Assembly: GCA_036351775.1 (NCBI GenBank)
Contig: JAZBPX010000023.1
Coordinates: forward strand, 1-64,000
Direction: 5' to 3'
DNA: 64,000 bases
Origin: Pacificimonas sp036351775
GTDB taxonomy: Bacteria > Pseudomonadota > Alphaproteobacteria > Sphingomonadales > Sphingomonadaceae
The position numbers and the translations under genes were made by a program. The notes below the pieces were generated by a model. The model worked only from the letters and a program-made list of their open reading frames with translations. It was not told the DNA's origin and made no database searches. This document shows positions 17,341 through 26,020 of this stretch, one piece after another (positions within the stretch are counted from its first letter, which is position 1; each line of letters starts with the position of its first letter).

Positions 17341-17646
17341 TCAATCCTGCGCGGGGTCAGCCTGTGAAAGGTCGGAGTAGTGGGTTCGGGCCTCCGCCGC
17401 CGGCCCGCGGCGGCTCGGCAGGGCCTCGACGCGGACGATCTGGACGCGGTCGTGGCGGGTGAAGGCGAGGACGTCGCCCACATGGACAGGCGCCGAGGGC
17501 TTTTCGATCACGCGGCCGTCGATGCGAAGGCGGCGGCTCTGCGCGAGCTCCTGCGCCTCCTTCCGCGACCGGGTCAGGCGGGTGAACCAGAGATACTTGT
17601 CGAGGCGCTGGCTGGCGGGCGCTTGCGGCACGAGCCTGCGGCTCAT
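17341..17646 (-). CDS. S4-domain RNA-binding protein, Hsp15/HslR-like
   Basis: A 101-aa protein with an S4 RNA-binding domain spanning about residues 13-70 (QRLDKYLWFTRLTRSRKEAQELAQ, then LRIDGRVIEKPSAPVHVGDVLAF). Length and layout agree with the Hsp15 group, which binds stalled 50S subunits carrying nascent chains. It overlaps the helicase gene by four bases (ATGA), so translation is probably coupled. It may share a role in RNA or ribosome handling with that helicase. Confidence 0.85.
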   Translation of the reverse strand: MSRRLVPQAPASQRLDKYLWFTRLTRSRKEAQELAQSRRLRIDGRVIEKPSAPVHVGDVLAFTRHDRVQIVRVEALPSRRGPAAEARTHYSDLSQADPAQD

Positions 17647-20180
17647 TCGGTAAGGCCCAGCTTGGCAAGGGCTGCGAAGGGCGAGTTCGGATTGGCGGGC
17701 TTTGGCGGCGCGCGCTTCTTTCGCGGGGTGCGGGGCGGGGCGGCCTGTCCGCGCCAGGAGAAAGCGGGGACCGCGCCTGCTTCGATCCGGCGGTAGCCGA
17801 GCGCCTTCATGATGGCGACGAAGCTCTCCTCATCGACGCCGAGCCGGTAGCGCCAGTCCATCGGCGGGACGACCGGCTTCTTGCCCTTCCTAGATTTGGC
17901 GAGGTCAGCGGCGAGGCGTTCGACCATGTCGAGGCGCACGGCGCGGCCGCCGAACAGGCCGAAGCCGGAGACGCGGTAGGCATTGGGCGGCGTTGCTGGG
18001 TCGGTTTCGACGGAAACGAGGCCGGGGGCGGGCGGCGCCGGGACGCGCTCCGTTTCGCTGGCGGCGGCCCAGAGGGCGAGGCGGAGCTGTGTGGGGGCAG
18101 GCTTCAGGAGGGCGGGGACGAACAGGCTGAGTGCGCCGATCTTCACGCCGGCCTTGCCGAGAAGGCGGTGGTCGGGCGGGGCCATGGTGGCGAGGAGCGG
18201 CTGCACGGCGCGGCGCGGGAGGACGCCGAGCGCTTCGATCAGCTGGAGCGCGAGGCCGCGCGCGGCGGGCGTGGCGGTGCTCTCCGTAACCGTTTCGGCG
18301 ATGGTCGTGAGGGGTTTGAGCAGCGCCTCGATCCGGGCCGTGAGCCAGCGGGAGAGGCGGGTCTCGATCGCGGCGGCGGCGGGCTGGTCGAGCTGGCGGA
18401 TGGCGGGCGCGAGGGTGAGCGCCGGGGCTAGCGGAGAGGCACCCTTGGCGAGGCGGGCGACGGGCGCGCCGTTCCAGTGAATGGCGGGCGGGCATTCGGC
18501 GGGCAGGTCGAGCGTGAAGGCCTCGTCCGGCGCGGCGGCGAGGCTGGCGGCGCGGCGGGCGCGTTCAACCTGCAGGCGGCGTTCGGCGGCGCTGATGAGC
18601 TTCTTGCGCTCGCCAGCCCGCGCCTCAGGGTCGGGATCGAAATGAAAGCCGGTGAGGGTGCCAAGCGGTTCGCCGCCCATGGTGACCGCGCCGTCCTCCG
18701 CGATTTCGAGGGGCAGGCGGCCGATGTCGCCCGCCAACTCCTGCATCAGGACGGCGGTGCGGCGGTCGACGAAACGCTGGGTCAGGCGCTCGTGCAGGGC
18801 GTCGGAGAGCTTCTGTTCGAGGGCGCGGGTGCGCTCCGCCCATTCGGCCTGGTCGGCGAGCCAGCCCTGCCGGTGCGAGATGTAGGTCCAGGTGCGGGCG
18901 GCGGCGATGCGGTGCGAGATGGCGTCGATACCGCCCTGCGTGTCGTCGAGATGGGCCAGCTCGCGGGCGATCCACGCCCTTGGGATATGGCCATTTCCGT
19001 TAGTCAGCTCGCGGAAGACTTCGCCGACGGTGCGGGCGTGGGAATGGGGGCCGCGCTTCCGGTAGTCGGGCAGGTTGCAGGCGTCCCATAGCTGGCGGAG
19101 GCGTTCGCGCGAGGAGGCGCGGGCGGCGATGTCGTCATCCTCTGCAAGGAGTTTCAGGACCGCCTCGTCGGTCGCGCGGAGGACGCGGACCAGGTCGTCG
19201 CGCTCCGATGGTTGTTCGAGGGAGGCGATGAGGCGCGGGAGCGAGGCCCAGTCGAGGCGCGCATTACGCCATATGAGATGGCGGAGCGACTTGAACTGAT
19301 GCTCGCTGATCGCGGTGATTTCCGCCTCAGTGAAGAGGGGGTCATCATCCTCGCCTAGCGCGAGCGCACCGAAGCTGCCGTCGCGCTGGTAACGGCCCGC
19401 GCGGCCGGCGATCTGGGCAATTTCGGCGGGCATCAAACGGCGTCGGCGGCGGCCGTCGAACTTCATGAGGCCGGCGAAGGCGACGTGGTCGATGTCCATG
19501 TTGAGGCCCATGCCGACAGCGTCGGTGGCGACGAGATAATCAACCTCGCCGGACTGGTAGAGCTCGACCTGCTTGTTGCGCGTGCGCGGGGACAGCGCGC
19601 CCATGACGACCGCCGCCCCGCCCTTCTGCCGCCGCAGCATCTCGGCAAGGCCGTACACATCGTCGGCGGAGAAGCCGATGACGGCGGAGCGGCGCGGGAG
19701 GCGGGAGAGCTTTCGCGGGGCGGCGAAGCTGAGTGTGGAGAAGCGCGGACGCTCGTCGATGAAGGCGTCCGGGAGCAGGCGGCGGATCAGCGGCGCGATG
19801 GTCGCCGCGCCGAGGAGCATCGTTTCCGCCGTACCGCGGCGGTGGAGGAGGCGGTCGGTGAAGACATGCCCGCGTTCCGGGTCAGCGGCGAGCTGAACCT
19901 CGTCGATGGCAACGAACTCGGTCTGGACCTGGGCGGGCATCGCCTCGACCGTGCAGAGCCAGTAGCGCGCACCGTCCGGGATGATGCGCTCCTCGCCCGT
20001 GACGAGTGCGACCTGCGGCGCGCCCTTGATGGCGACAACGCGGTCATAGACCTCACGCGCGAGCAGGCGCAGCGGAAAGCCCATCATGCCGCTGGCGTAG
20101 CCGCACATGCGGGTCACCGCGAGGTGGGTCTTGCCCGTGTTGGTCGGTCCGAGAACGGCGGTCAGCCGGTTAGTGGCCAT
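17643..20180 (-). CDS. Suv3-like SF2 RNA/DNA helicase
   Basis: An 845-aa superfamily 2 helicase of the type related to mitochondrial Suv3/MgpS. Walker A is GPTNTGKT (11-18, K17). The DExH-like box is D93-E-V-Q. The helicase C domain contains VATDAVGMGLNMDID and motif VI QIAGRAGR. The long C-terminal half is alanine/arginine-rich with no recognised catalytic domain; its last part (FAALAKLGL) matches helicase-associated tails seen in alphaproteobacteria. I chose the ATG at 20180 because it places the Walker motif at the usual distance; the frame is open to 20225. Likely role: RNA unwinding or degradation. It is the first gene of the helicase-S4-fdxA run. Confidence 0.88.
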   Translation of the reverse strand: MATNRLTAVLGPTNTGKTHLAVTRMCGYASGMMGFPLRLLAREVYDRVVAIKGAPQVALVTGEERIIPDGARYWLCTVEAMPAQVQTEFVAIDEVQLAADPERGHVFTDRLLHRRGTAETMLLGAATIAPLIRRLLPDAFIDERPRFSTLSFAAPRKLSRLPRRSAVIGFSADDVYGLAEMLRRQKGGAAVVMGALSPRTRNKQVELYQSGEVDYLVATDAVGMGLNMDIDHVAFAGLMKFDGRRRRRLMPAEIAQIAGRAGRYQRDGSFGALALGEDDDPLFTEAEITAISEHQFKSLRHLIWRNARLDWASLPRLIASLEQPSERDDLVRVLRATDEAVLKLLAEDDDIAARASSRERLRQLWDACNLPDYRKRGPHSHARTVGEVFRELTNGNGHIPRAWIARELAHLDDTQGGIDAISHRIAAARTWTYISHRQGWLADQAEWAERTRALEQKLSDALHERLTQRFVDRRTAVLMQELAGDIGRLPLEIAEDGAVTMGGEPLGTLTGFHFDPDPEARAGERKKLISAAERRLQVERARRAASLAAAPDEAFTLDLPAECPPAIHWNGAPVARLAKGASPLAPALTLAPAIRQLDQPAAAAIETRLSRWLTARIEALLKPLTTIAETVTESTATPAARGLALQLIEALGVLPRRAVQPLLATMAPPDHRLLGKAGVKIGALSLFVPALLKPAPTQLRLALWAAASETERVPAPPAPGLVSVETDPATPPNAYRVSGFGLFGGRAVRLDMVERLAADLAKSRKGKKPVVPPMDWRYRLGVDEESFVAIMKALGYRRIEAGAVPAFSWRGQAAPPRTPRKKRAPPKPANPNSPFAALAKLGLTE

Positions 20181-20430
20181 GGGAATGGACCCTGCCAGCG
20201 CCGAAAGGCAGGTGCAATCGGGCAAAAGGTGACAGCCCTGTGACAGGCCCGACTCGTTTCGGCCCGCGCTCGCCGCAACTCGTCGCAGCTTTCGACAAAC
20301 GGCGCGTCTGTTGAATTGACATTAACTTTTGGTCGCAAGTATCGAATCGGGGCAGAGTTTTCGATTGCGCCCCATCGCATTCCTGGGTCAACCCAGACCC
20401 CGGACTGGCCGATAACGGGTTCGCCTGGCG

Positions 20431-21891
20431 GTGCAGTCTACGGGGCAGAGGGGGTCATCGGTGGTATCATTTCGAGATTTCGACTTTCACCAGCATGGGC
20501 TGACGCCCGGTCTGATCGTCGACCTCGGAACGGATATCGGTTCAAAGGCGTGGTGGCGCGGTGTGGCGACGCTGGTCGGTATGCTGGCGCTGTGTTTCTG
20601 GCTGGCCATGAGCCCCGTCAAACTGCCCGCCCATGCCGGTTTGCCGCCTGCACCTGAACAGCTGGCGCTTGTCTCGGCTGTCAGCCTGTCACCGCTGGAC
20701 GAGGGCGGCGTAACGGGGCAGCGTGTCGGCGCGACGGCGCTCGCGGCCCCGCTGGGCGAAGCGCCGGAACGGCCGCGTATCCAGCTGGTCGCCAAGCTGA
20801 AGGAGATCGACAGCTTTTCCGGCGCGCTGTCGCGGGCCGGGGTTGGGGGCAGCGACCGCCGGGACGCCGCCGCGGCGATCTCCAACCATATCGACATCGC
20901 ACGCCTGCTCCCCGGGACGGAATTTGATGTGACGCTTGGCCGGCGTCCGGAGCGCGATGAACCGCGCCCGCTGGAATCGCTGGCTTTCCGCGCGAACTTC
21001 GAAACGCGGGTCGAGCTGTCGCGCGGCGAGGACGGCGCTATCAAGGCGCGGGCCATTCCTATCGAGATCCGCAACGAGCCGCTGCGCATCAGCGGCTATG
21101 TCGGGGACAGCCTGTACAAGTCCGCGCGCGCCGAGGGGCTGTCCAGCCGCGTGGTGGCGAACTTCATCCGCGCGATGAGCCCGAAGGTGAACTTCCAGCG
21201 CAGCGTCTATGCCAGCGACAGCTATGACGTGATCGTCGAGCACAAGGTGGCCGAGACTGGCGAAACGCGCACCGGCGACCTTCTCTATGCCCGCATCAAC
21301 GGCAACGGGAAGGACATCGAGATCGCGCTGTGGGAGAAGGACGGGCAGGCGCACTACTTCCTGCCGGATGGCCGCAGCGTGAAGGAGGGTCTGTCGGCGC
21401 ACCCCGTGCGCGGCGCCCGGCTGTCATCCGGCTATGGCATGCGGCGGCACCCGATCCTGAAGCGGATGCGGATGCATGCGGGCGTCGACTATGCCGCGCG
21501 CCGCGGCACGCCGATCGAAGCGACGGCCCCGGGCAAGGTGGTCTTCGCCGCGCGCAATGGCGGCTACGGCAAGCAGGTCCGCATCCAGCACAAGAACGGC
21601 ATCGTCACGAGCTACAGCCATATGAACAGCTTCAGTGTGACGCGCGGCAGCTGGGTTTCGCAGGGGCAGACCATCGGCACGGTGGGCTCGACCGGCATGT
21701 CGACGGGCCCGCACCTCCACTATGAGGTGCATGTGAACGGCAAGCGGGTGAACCCGCGCTCGCAGAAGCTGCCGACCGGCCTGGAGCTGGAAGGTGAGGA
21801 ACTAGCGGCGTTCCAGCGGGAACTGGACCGCCTGCGCAAAATCGCGCCGAAGACCGCGCCCGCCGGGCCGAACGCGCCGACGGACGCTTAG
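20431..21891 (+). CDS. M23-family peptidoglycan endopeptidase, membrane-anchored
   Basis: A 486-aa inner-membrane protein with one N-terminal transmembrane segment (about 45-62, GVATLVGMLALCFWLAMS). A large periplasmic region ends in an M23 LytM-type peptidase domain (about 325-460). The metal-binding residues are intact: H349 and D353 in HAGVDYAARRG, then H428-L-H430 in GPHLHYEVH. Such enzymes cut peptide cross-links during cell growth or division. The region between about 120 and 320 resembles the OapA/LysM-like N-terminal part of these proteases. The first ATG at 20431 is used; starts a few codons downstream are possible. Confidence 0.92.
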   Translation: MQSTGQRGSSVVSFRDFDFHQHGLTPGLIVDLGTDIGSKAWWRGVATLVGMLALCFWLAMSPVKLPAHAGLPPAPEQLALVSAVSLSPLDEGGVTGQRVGATALAAPLGEAPERPRIQLVAKLKEIDSFSGALSRAGVGGSDRRDAAAAISNHIDIARLLPGTEFDVTLGRRPERDEPRPLESLAFRANFETRVELSRGEDGAIKARAIPIEIRNEPLRISGYVGDSLYKSARAEGLSSRVVANFIRAMSPKVNFQRSVYASDSYDVIVEHKVAETGETRTGDLLYARINGNGKDIEIALWEKDGQAHYFLPDGRSVKEGLSAHPVRGARLSSGYGMRRHPILKRMRMHAGVDYAARRGTPIEATAPGKVVFAARNGGYGKQVRIQHKNGIVTSYSHMNSFSVTRGSWVSQGQTIGTVGSTGMSTGPHLHYEVHVNGKRVNPRSQKLPTGLELEGEELAAFQRELDRLRKIAPKTAPAGPNAPTDA

Positions 21892-21930
21892 GGGTAGCGG
21901 GGGCGGATTACTTTCTGCCCGTCTACCCAT

Positions 21931-22038
21931 TGTCATCCCCGCGAAAGCGGTGATCCATTCCTTCAAGACGGACGCTGAGGACGTCGCGACGCTCGCGGTC
22001 GCTCTGGCCTATGGATCCCCGCTTTCGCGGGGATGACA
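21931..22038. repeat. Paired inverted REP-like repeat (CCCC-GCG type)
   Basis: The left arm begins TGTCATCCCCGCGAAAGCGG. The right arm (22011-22038) is its reverse complement, ending GCTTTCGCGGGGATGACA. The arms enclose about 50 bases of spacer. It lies between the M23 peptidase and dinB and could also act as a transcription terminator. Confidence 0.75.
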
Positions 22039-22113
22039 ATTTCAGGTGTGGCAGGGTATGCGCGCGTCCCCGCCGGGATGACTCGGTTCGGGTTGCCCCT
22101 TATCTAGCCGCGC

Positions 22114-23205
22114 ATGACCGACGCGCCGGCGCCCGTGCGCAAGATCATCCATGTCGACATGGACGCGTTCTTCGCGAGCGTGGAGCAGCGCGACCGGCCT
22201 GAACTGCGCGGCAAGCCGGTGGCCGTCGGCGGGTCGAAGGCGCGGGGGGTCGTGGCGGCGGCGAGTTATGAGGCGCGGGCGTTCGGTGTGCGTTCGGCCA
22301 TGCCATCGGTGACGGCGGCGCGGCTGTGCCCGGACCTGACCTTCGTGAAGTCCCGCTTCGATGTGTACCGCGAAGTGAGCGGACAGATCCGCGCGATTTT
22401 CCAGCGCTATACCGACCTGATCGAGCCGCTGTCGCTGGACGAGGCCTTTCTGGACGTCAGCCACCAGGACCGGCCCGCGACGGCCATCGCGCAGGAGATT
22501 CGCGCGGCGATCCGGACGGAAACGGAGCTGACCGCATCCGCCGGGGTCAGCTACAACAAGTTCATCGCGAAGGTTGCCAGCGACCAGAACAAGCCGGACG
22601 GCATTTGCGTGGTGCGGCCCGGCGAGGGCGCTGCGTTCGTCGCGGCGCTGCCGATACGGCGGTTCCGCGGGGTGGGACCGGTGATGGCGAAGAAGATGGA
22701 ACGGCTGGGCATCCAAACGGGCGCCGACCTTGCCGCGAAACCGATGGCGTTCCTGCAGGAAGTCTTCGGGAAGTCGGCGGGCTATTATTACAGTGCGGCG
22801 CGCGGGATCGACGACCGGCCCGTGCGGTCGAGCCGCGTGCGAAAATCCATCGGCGCGGAGCGGACCTTTTCGGAGGATTTGCAGGCCGAGGATGAGCTGA
22901 TGGCGGCGCTGGCGCGGATCGAGGACGCGGTCTGGGAGCGCATCGAGAAACACGAGGCGGCGGGGCGGACCGTGACGCTGAAGGTGAAGTTCGCGGACTT
23001 TCAGCAGATCACGCGGGCGGCGTCGTTCGCGGTGCCGGTGGCGGACCGGGAGGCTTTTGTGGCGGCGGGGCGCGCGCTGCTGAGGCGGGAATTGCCTGTG
23101 CCGAAAGGCGTGCGGCTGCTGGGGCTGACGCTATCCGCGCTGTCGGCGCGAGGGGATGAGGCGGGGGAGGGTACCGGTGGGCGGCAGATGGATTTGGGGA
23201 TTTGA
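22114..23205 (+). CDS. dinB: DNA polymerase IV, Y-family
   Basis: A 363-aa error-prone translesion polymerase. The metal-binding residues are D15 and D17 (HVDMDAFFASVEQ), and D109-E110 (SLDEAFLDVS). The steric-gate phenylalanine (F20), the SYEARAFGVRSAMP segment and the SVRKSIGAE-like little-finger start (SSRVRKSIGAERTF) are present. Length is normal for DinB. No LexA-type box was evident to me in the repeat-filled upstream gap. Confidence 0.96.
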   Translation: MTDAPAPVRKIIHVDMDAFFASVEQRDRPELRGKPVAVGGSKARGVVAAASYEARAFGVRSAMPSVTAARLCPDLTFVKSRFDVYREVSGQIRAIFQRYTDLIEPLSLDEAFLDVSHQDRPATAIAQEIRAAIRTETELTASAGVSYNKFIAKVASDQNKPDGICVVRPGEGAAFVAALPIRRFRGVGPVMAKKMERLGIQTGADLAAKPMAFLQEVFGKSAGYYYSAARGIDDRPVRSSRVRKSIGAERTFSEDLQAEDELMAALARIEDAVWERIEKHEAAGRTVTLKVKFADFQQITRAASFAVPVADREAFVAAGRALLRRELPVPKGVRLLGLTLSALSARGDEAGEGTGGRQMDLGI

Positions 23206-23252
23206 GGGCTGGGGCTGGTGAGAACGGCGGCGCGCAGCGCCATCCCTATTCC

Positions 23253-23354
23253 TGTCATCCTGAACTCGTTTCAGGACCCATGTCATGAGGTTGGCGACGA
23301 GCGGTTCCGCGCGGGATCGTTACGGCGTGGGTCCTGACCTTCGTCAGGATGACA
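23253..23354. repeat. Paired inverted REP-like repeat (CCTGAA type)
   Basis: The left arm begins TGTCATCCTGAACTCGTTTC. The right arm (23326-23354) ends CTGACCTTCGTCAGGATGACA. The pair sits in the convergent gap between dinB and the GNAT gene. Confidence 0.75.
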
Positions 23355-23424
23355 GCTGAGGCGTAGGGTTACGGCGGATCGCTAAGCGCATTCCCCAATA
23401 TCCCCGACCCCATAATCGGCCTGC

Positions 23425-23961
23425 TCAACCGATCGGGGTCAGGCGTTTCAGCCAGATGCGGTCGTCGTCTTCGGTTTCGCCGACCATGAAGATGTGACGG
23501 CCGATTTCGGTGAAGCCGTAGCGGGCGTAGAAGCGCTGGGCGCGGGCGTTTTCGGCCCAGACGCTGAGGATCATGTCGTGGAATTCGCAATCGGTTGCCC
23601 AGTCGATGGCCCACGTCATGAGCGTATCCGCAACGCCGGTGCCCTTGACCCCCTCTTCGACATAGAGCTGGGCGAGTTCGGTGACGCGGCGGCCGGGTTC
23701 TGGGGCGGGGTGCTCGGTATAGGGTTTGCCGACTTTCACATAGCCCACCATGCGGCCGTCCCGTTCGGCGATCTGCCAGGCGCGCTCTCCGGTGGTGAAT
23801 TCTTCGGCCAGCGCGGCGTCGCCCCAGACCATTTCGAGAAAATCGTTCAGGTCCTTCTCGCTGTAGAGATGGCCGAAGGTGGCGGTGAAGGTGCGGCGGC
23901 CGATGTCGCCGAGGGCGGGGAGGTCGGCCTTCGTCGGCGCGCGGTAGGTGATGGCGGTCAT
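23425..23961 (-). CDS. GNAT-family N-acetyltransferase
   Basis: A 178-aa acetyltransferase of the GNAT fold. It shows an N-terminal beta strand (TYRAPTKADLPAL), a central strand with acetyl-CoA pyrophosphate loop (LAQLYVEEGVKGTGVADTLMTWAIDWA, about 95-120), and a C-terminal NARAQRFYARYGFTEIGRHIFMVG signature. The substrate is unknown; related proteins acetylate small amines or protein N-termini. It follows midA by three bases, so it is probably the third gene of the lgt-midA-GNAT operon. Confidence 0.88.
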   Translation of the reverse strand: MTAITYRAPTKADLPALGDIGRRTFTATFGHLYSEKDLNDFLEMVWGDAALAEEFTTGERAWQIAERDGRMVGYVKVGKPYTEHPAPEPGRRVTELAQLYVEEGVKGTGVADTLMTWAIDWATDCEFHDMILSVWAENARAQRFYARYGFTEIGRHIFMVGETEDDDRIWLKRLTPIG

Positions 23962-23964
23962 GGG

Positions 23965-24966
23965 TCAGACTCCGGCGGGGGCGGGCCAGTTTGGGGCGTG
24001 GAGGGCGAGGGCCTTGAACAGCGCGCCCATTTGATCGGGCCCGGTGAGGCGGCGGACGGCGGCGGCGATGTCCTCGCGGTGCCCCGGCTGCGCGGCCATA
24101 AGCTGTTCGGCGCGCATGCCGATGCCGAGCGCGGACAGGAACGCGGCCTGCGTGACGGGGCCCTTCGTTTTTGCGCCTGCGGAGGCGGCGGCCTGGGCGA
24201 GGGCGCGGAAATCGACATGGGCGGTGAGGTCGCTGTCGCCGGGATGGGCGAGCGGGGCGACCTGTTCGTGGCGGCGGACGGCCTGCAGCGTGTCGCCGGT
24301 CTCGCCCCCCGCATAGCCATAGTCGATGATGAGCGCCGCGCCGCCGTCTGCCGCGAGGTGGGCAGCGATGGTACTGGCGATGGCGAGGGTAGCGGGGGAC
24401 GTTTCGCGGATGGGGCCGCTTTCGGGGTTAAAGACGAGGTTGCCATCGTCGGCGGTTATCACGCGGCGTTCGGTCCAGCCTTCTGCGCTTTCGACCTGCT
24501 GTTCGATAGGGAGGGCATCGAAGAACTCGTTGGCGATCAGGAGGAGGGGCGGACCGGTGGGGAGGTCTTCGATGGTGTCGATGTGGCGGGCACCGGGAAC
24601 GGCCATCACTTGGCGCTGGCGGAGGGCAGGGCTGGTTTCGACGAGGATGATCTGGGCGGCATCGGTGAAACCGGTGACGCGGGCGGCGGCTCGAAGGAGG
24701 TCGGCCATCAGGGTGCCGCGGCCGGGGCCGAGCTCGCAGATGGTGAAGGGTGCGGGGGCACCCGCGCGCTGCCACAGGTCCGCGAGGGACAGGCCGATCA
24801 GTTCGCCGAACATCTGGCTAATTTCCGGGGCGGTGGTGAAGTCGCCGTCCGCGCCGAACGGATCGCGGGTGGCGTAATAATGCGCGTTGCAGCGCTGCAT
24901 ATAGTCCGCGACGGAGAGGCCGCCGCGCGCGCTAATCTCGGCGCGGAGGTCGGCGGCGAAACTCAC
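23965..24966 (-). CDS. MidA/NDUFAF7-like SAM-dependent methyltransferase
   Basis: A 333-aa protein of the MidA family, homologous to the mitochondrial complex I assembly arginine methyltransferase NDUFAF7. The SAM loop is E78-L-G80-P-G82-R-G84. The conserved entry segment DYMQRCNAHYYATRDPFGADGDFTTAPEISQMFGE (about 21-55) is characteristic. I chose the GTG at 24966, which overlaps the lgt stop as GTGA; the frame is open further upstream but only antisense to lgt. Lgt followed by a MidA homologue is a frequent alphaproteobacterial arrangement. Confidence 0.9.
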   Translation of the reverse strand: MSFAADLRAEISARGGLSVADYMQRCNAHYYATRDPFGADGDFTTAPEISQMFGELIGLSLADLWQRAGAPAPFTICELGPGRGTLMADLLRAAARVTGFTDAAQIILVETSPALRQRQVMAVPGARHIDTIEDLPTGPPLLLIANEFFDALPIEQQVESAEGWTERRVITADDGNLVFNPESGPIRETSPATLAIASTIAAHLAADGGAALIIDYGYAGGETGDTLQAVRRHEQVAPLAHPGDSDLTAHVDFRALAQAAASAGAKTKGPVTQAAFLSALGIGMRAEQLMAAQPGHREDIAAAVRRLTGPDQMGALFKALALHAPNWPAPAGV

Positions 24967-25835
24967 TGTTGCGCGGCGGACCCGGCGATGGGCTCGATGC
25001 GCTCGCGGCGGCTCCGGGCAGTCCAGATCAGGTAGAGGCCGGCGATGATCATGGGGAGGCAAAGCGTCTGGCCCATAGTGAGGCCCCAGCCGAGGACGCC
25101 GAGCTGCTGGTCCGGCATGCGGACATATTCGACGAGGAAGCGGAATAGACCGTAGCCTGTGAGGAACGTGCCGCCGAGAAGGCCGGGCTGGTAACGCGCC
25201 TTCGTCCGCCAGAAGAGCCAAGCGAGACAGGCGAAAAGGAGGAGCCCCTCGCTGGCCGCCTCGTAGAGCTGGCTGGGATGGCGCGGGGTCTGAAGCGGGT
25301 CGCCGGGGAAGATCATCGCCCAAGAAACGTCGGTGGGACGGCCGTACAGTTCGCCGTTGATGAAGTTGGCGAGGCGGCCGAAAAACAGGCCGACGGGCAC
25401 GGCGCAGGCGACATAATCGCCGACGCGCATCCAGTTGAGGCCCTGCGACCGGCAGTAGAGGAAGACGGCAAGGATAACGCCGATGGCGCCGCCGTGGAAA
25501 GACATGCCGCCCTCCCAAACGCGGACGATGTTCCCGAGGCTGCCGTCGGGACCGAAGAAACGCTGGAAATCGTAGAACAGGACATAGGCGATGCGGCCGC
25601 CCGCGATGACGCCGATGGTGGCCCAGGTGACGAGGTCGTCAACATGGCGCTGGGCAAGCGGCGAGCCGGGGCGCGCGGCCATCCTGGACACATACCACCA
25701 GGCGAAGATGATGCCGGCGATATAGCTGAGGCTGTACCAGCGGATCGGCAGGCTGACGCCCTCGAACGGGGTGGGGATGGTGAACCACACCGGGTCGATG
25801 TTCGGATAGTCGATGACGGCAAGTGTTTCGATCAT
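24963..25835 (-). CDS. lgt: Prolipoprotein diacylglyceryl transferase
   Basis: A 290-aa inner-membrane enzyme that attaches diacylglycerol to the lipobox cysteine of prolipoproteins. It has about seven transmembrane helices. The essential region is intact: H114 in MSFHGGAIG, and the Lgt signature GRLANFINGELYGRPTD with R154, N157, N160 and E162. It is the first gene of a leftward operon, overlapping midA by four bases. At least two predicted lipoproteins in this window (37930 and 63445) would be its substrates. Confidence 0.96.
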   Translation of the reverse strand: MIETLAVIDYPNIDPVWFTIPTPFEGVSLPIRWYSLSYIAGIIFAWWYVSRMAARPGSPLAQRHVDDLVTWATIGVIAGGRIAYVLFYDFQRFFGPDGSLGNIVRVWEGGMSFHGGAIGVILAVFLYCRSQGLNWMRVGDYVACAVPVGLFFGRLANFINGELYGRPTDVSWAMIFPGDPLQTPRHPSQLYEAASEGLLLFACLAWLFWRTKARYQPGLLGGTFLTGYGLFRFLVEYVRMPDQQLGVLGWGLTMGQTLCLPMIIAGLYLIWTARSRRERIEPIAGSAAQQ

Positions 25836-26020
25836 GATTAATTGTGGACCCCGTCACGCTCCGGTTTGGCGAAGCCTCGTTTCGCCGACCGTGTGAGCGC
25901 GCGCAACCCGCGACATAGGCTGTCCCTATCAGATGAAAGGCGTTTGCGGTTCGTGCGCCTCCCTCCATAGTAGAGGCAACGAATCGAAACTTTCTGGATC
26001 CTGGGGAGGACCCGTTACCG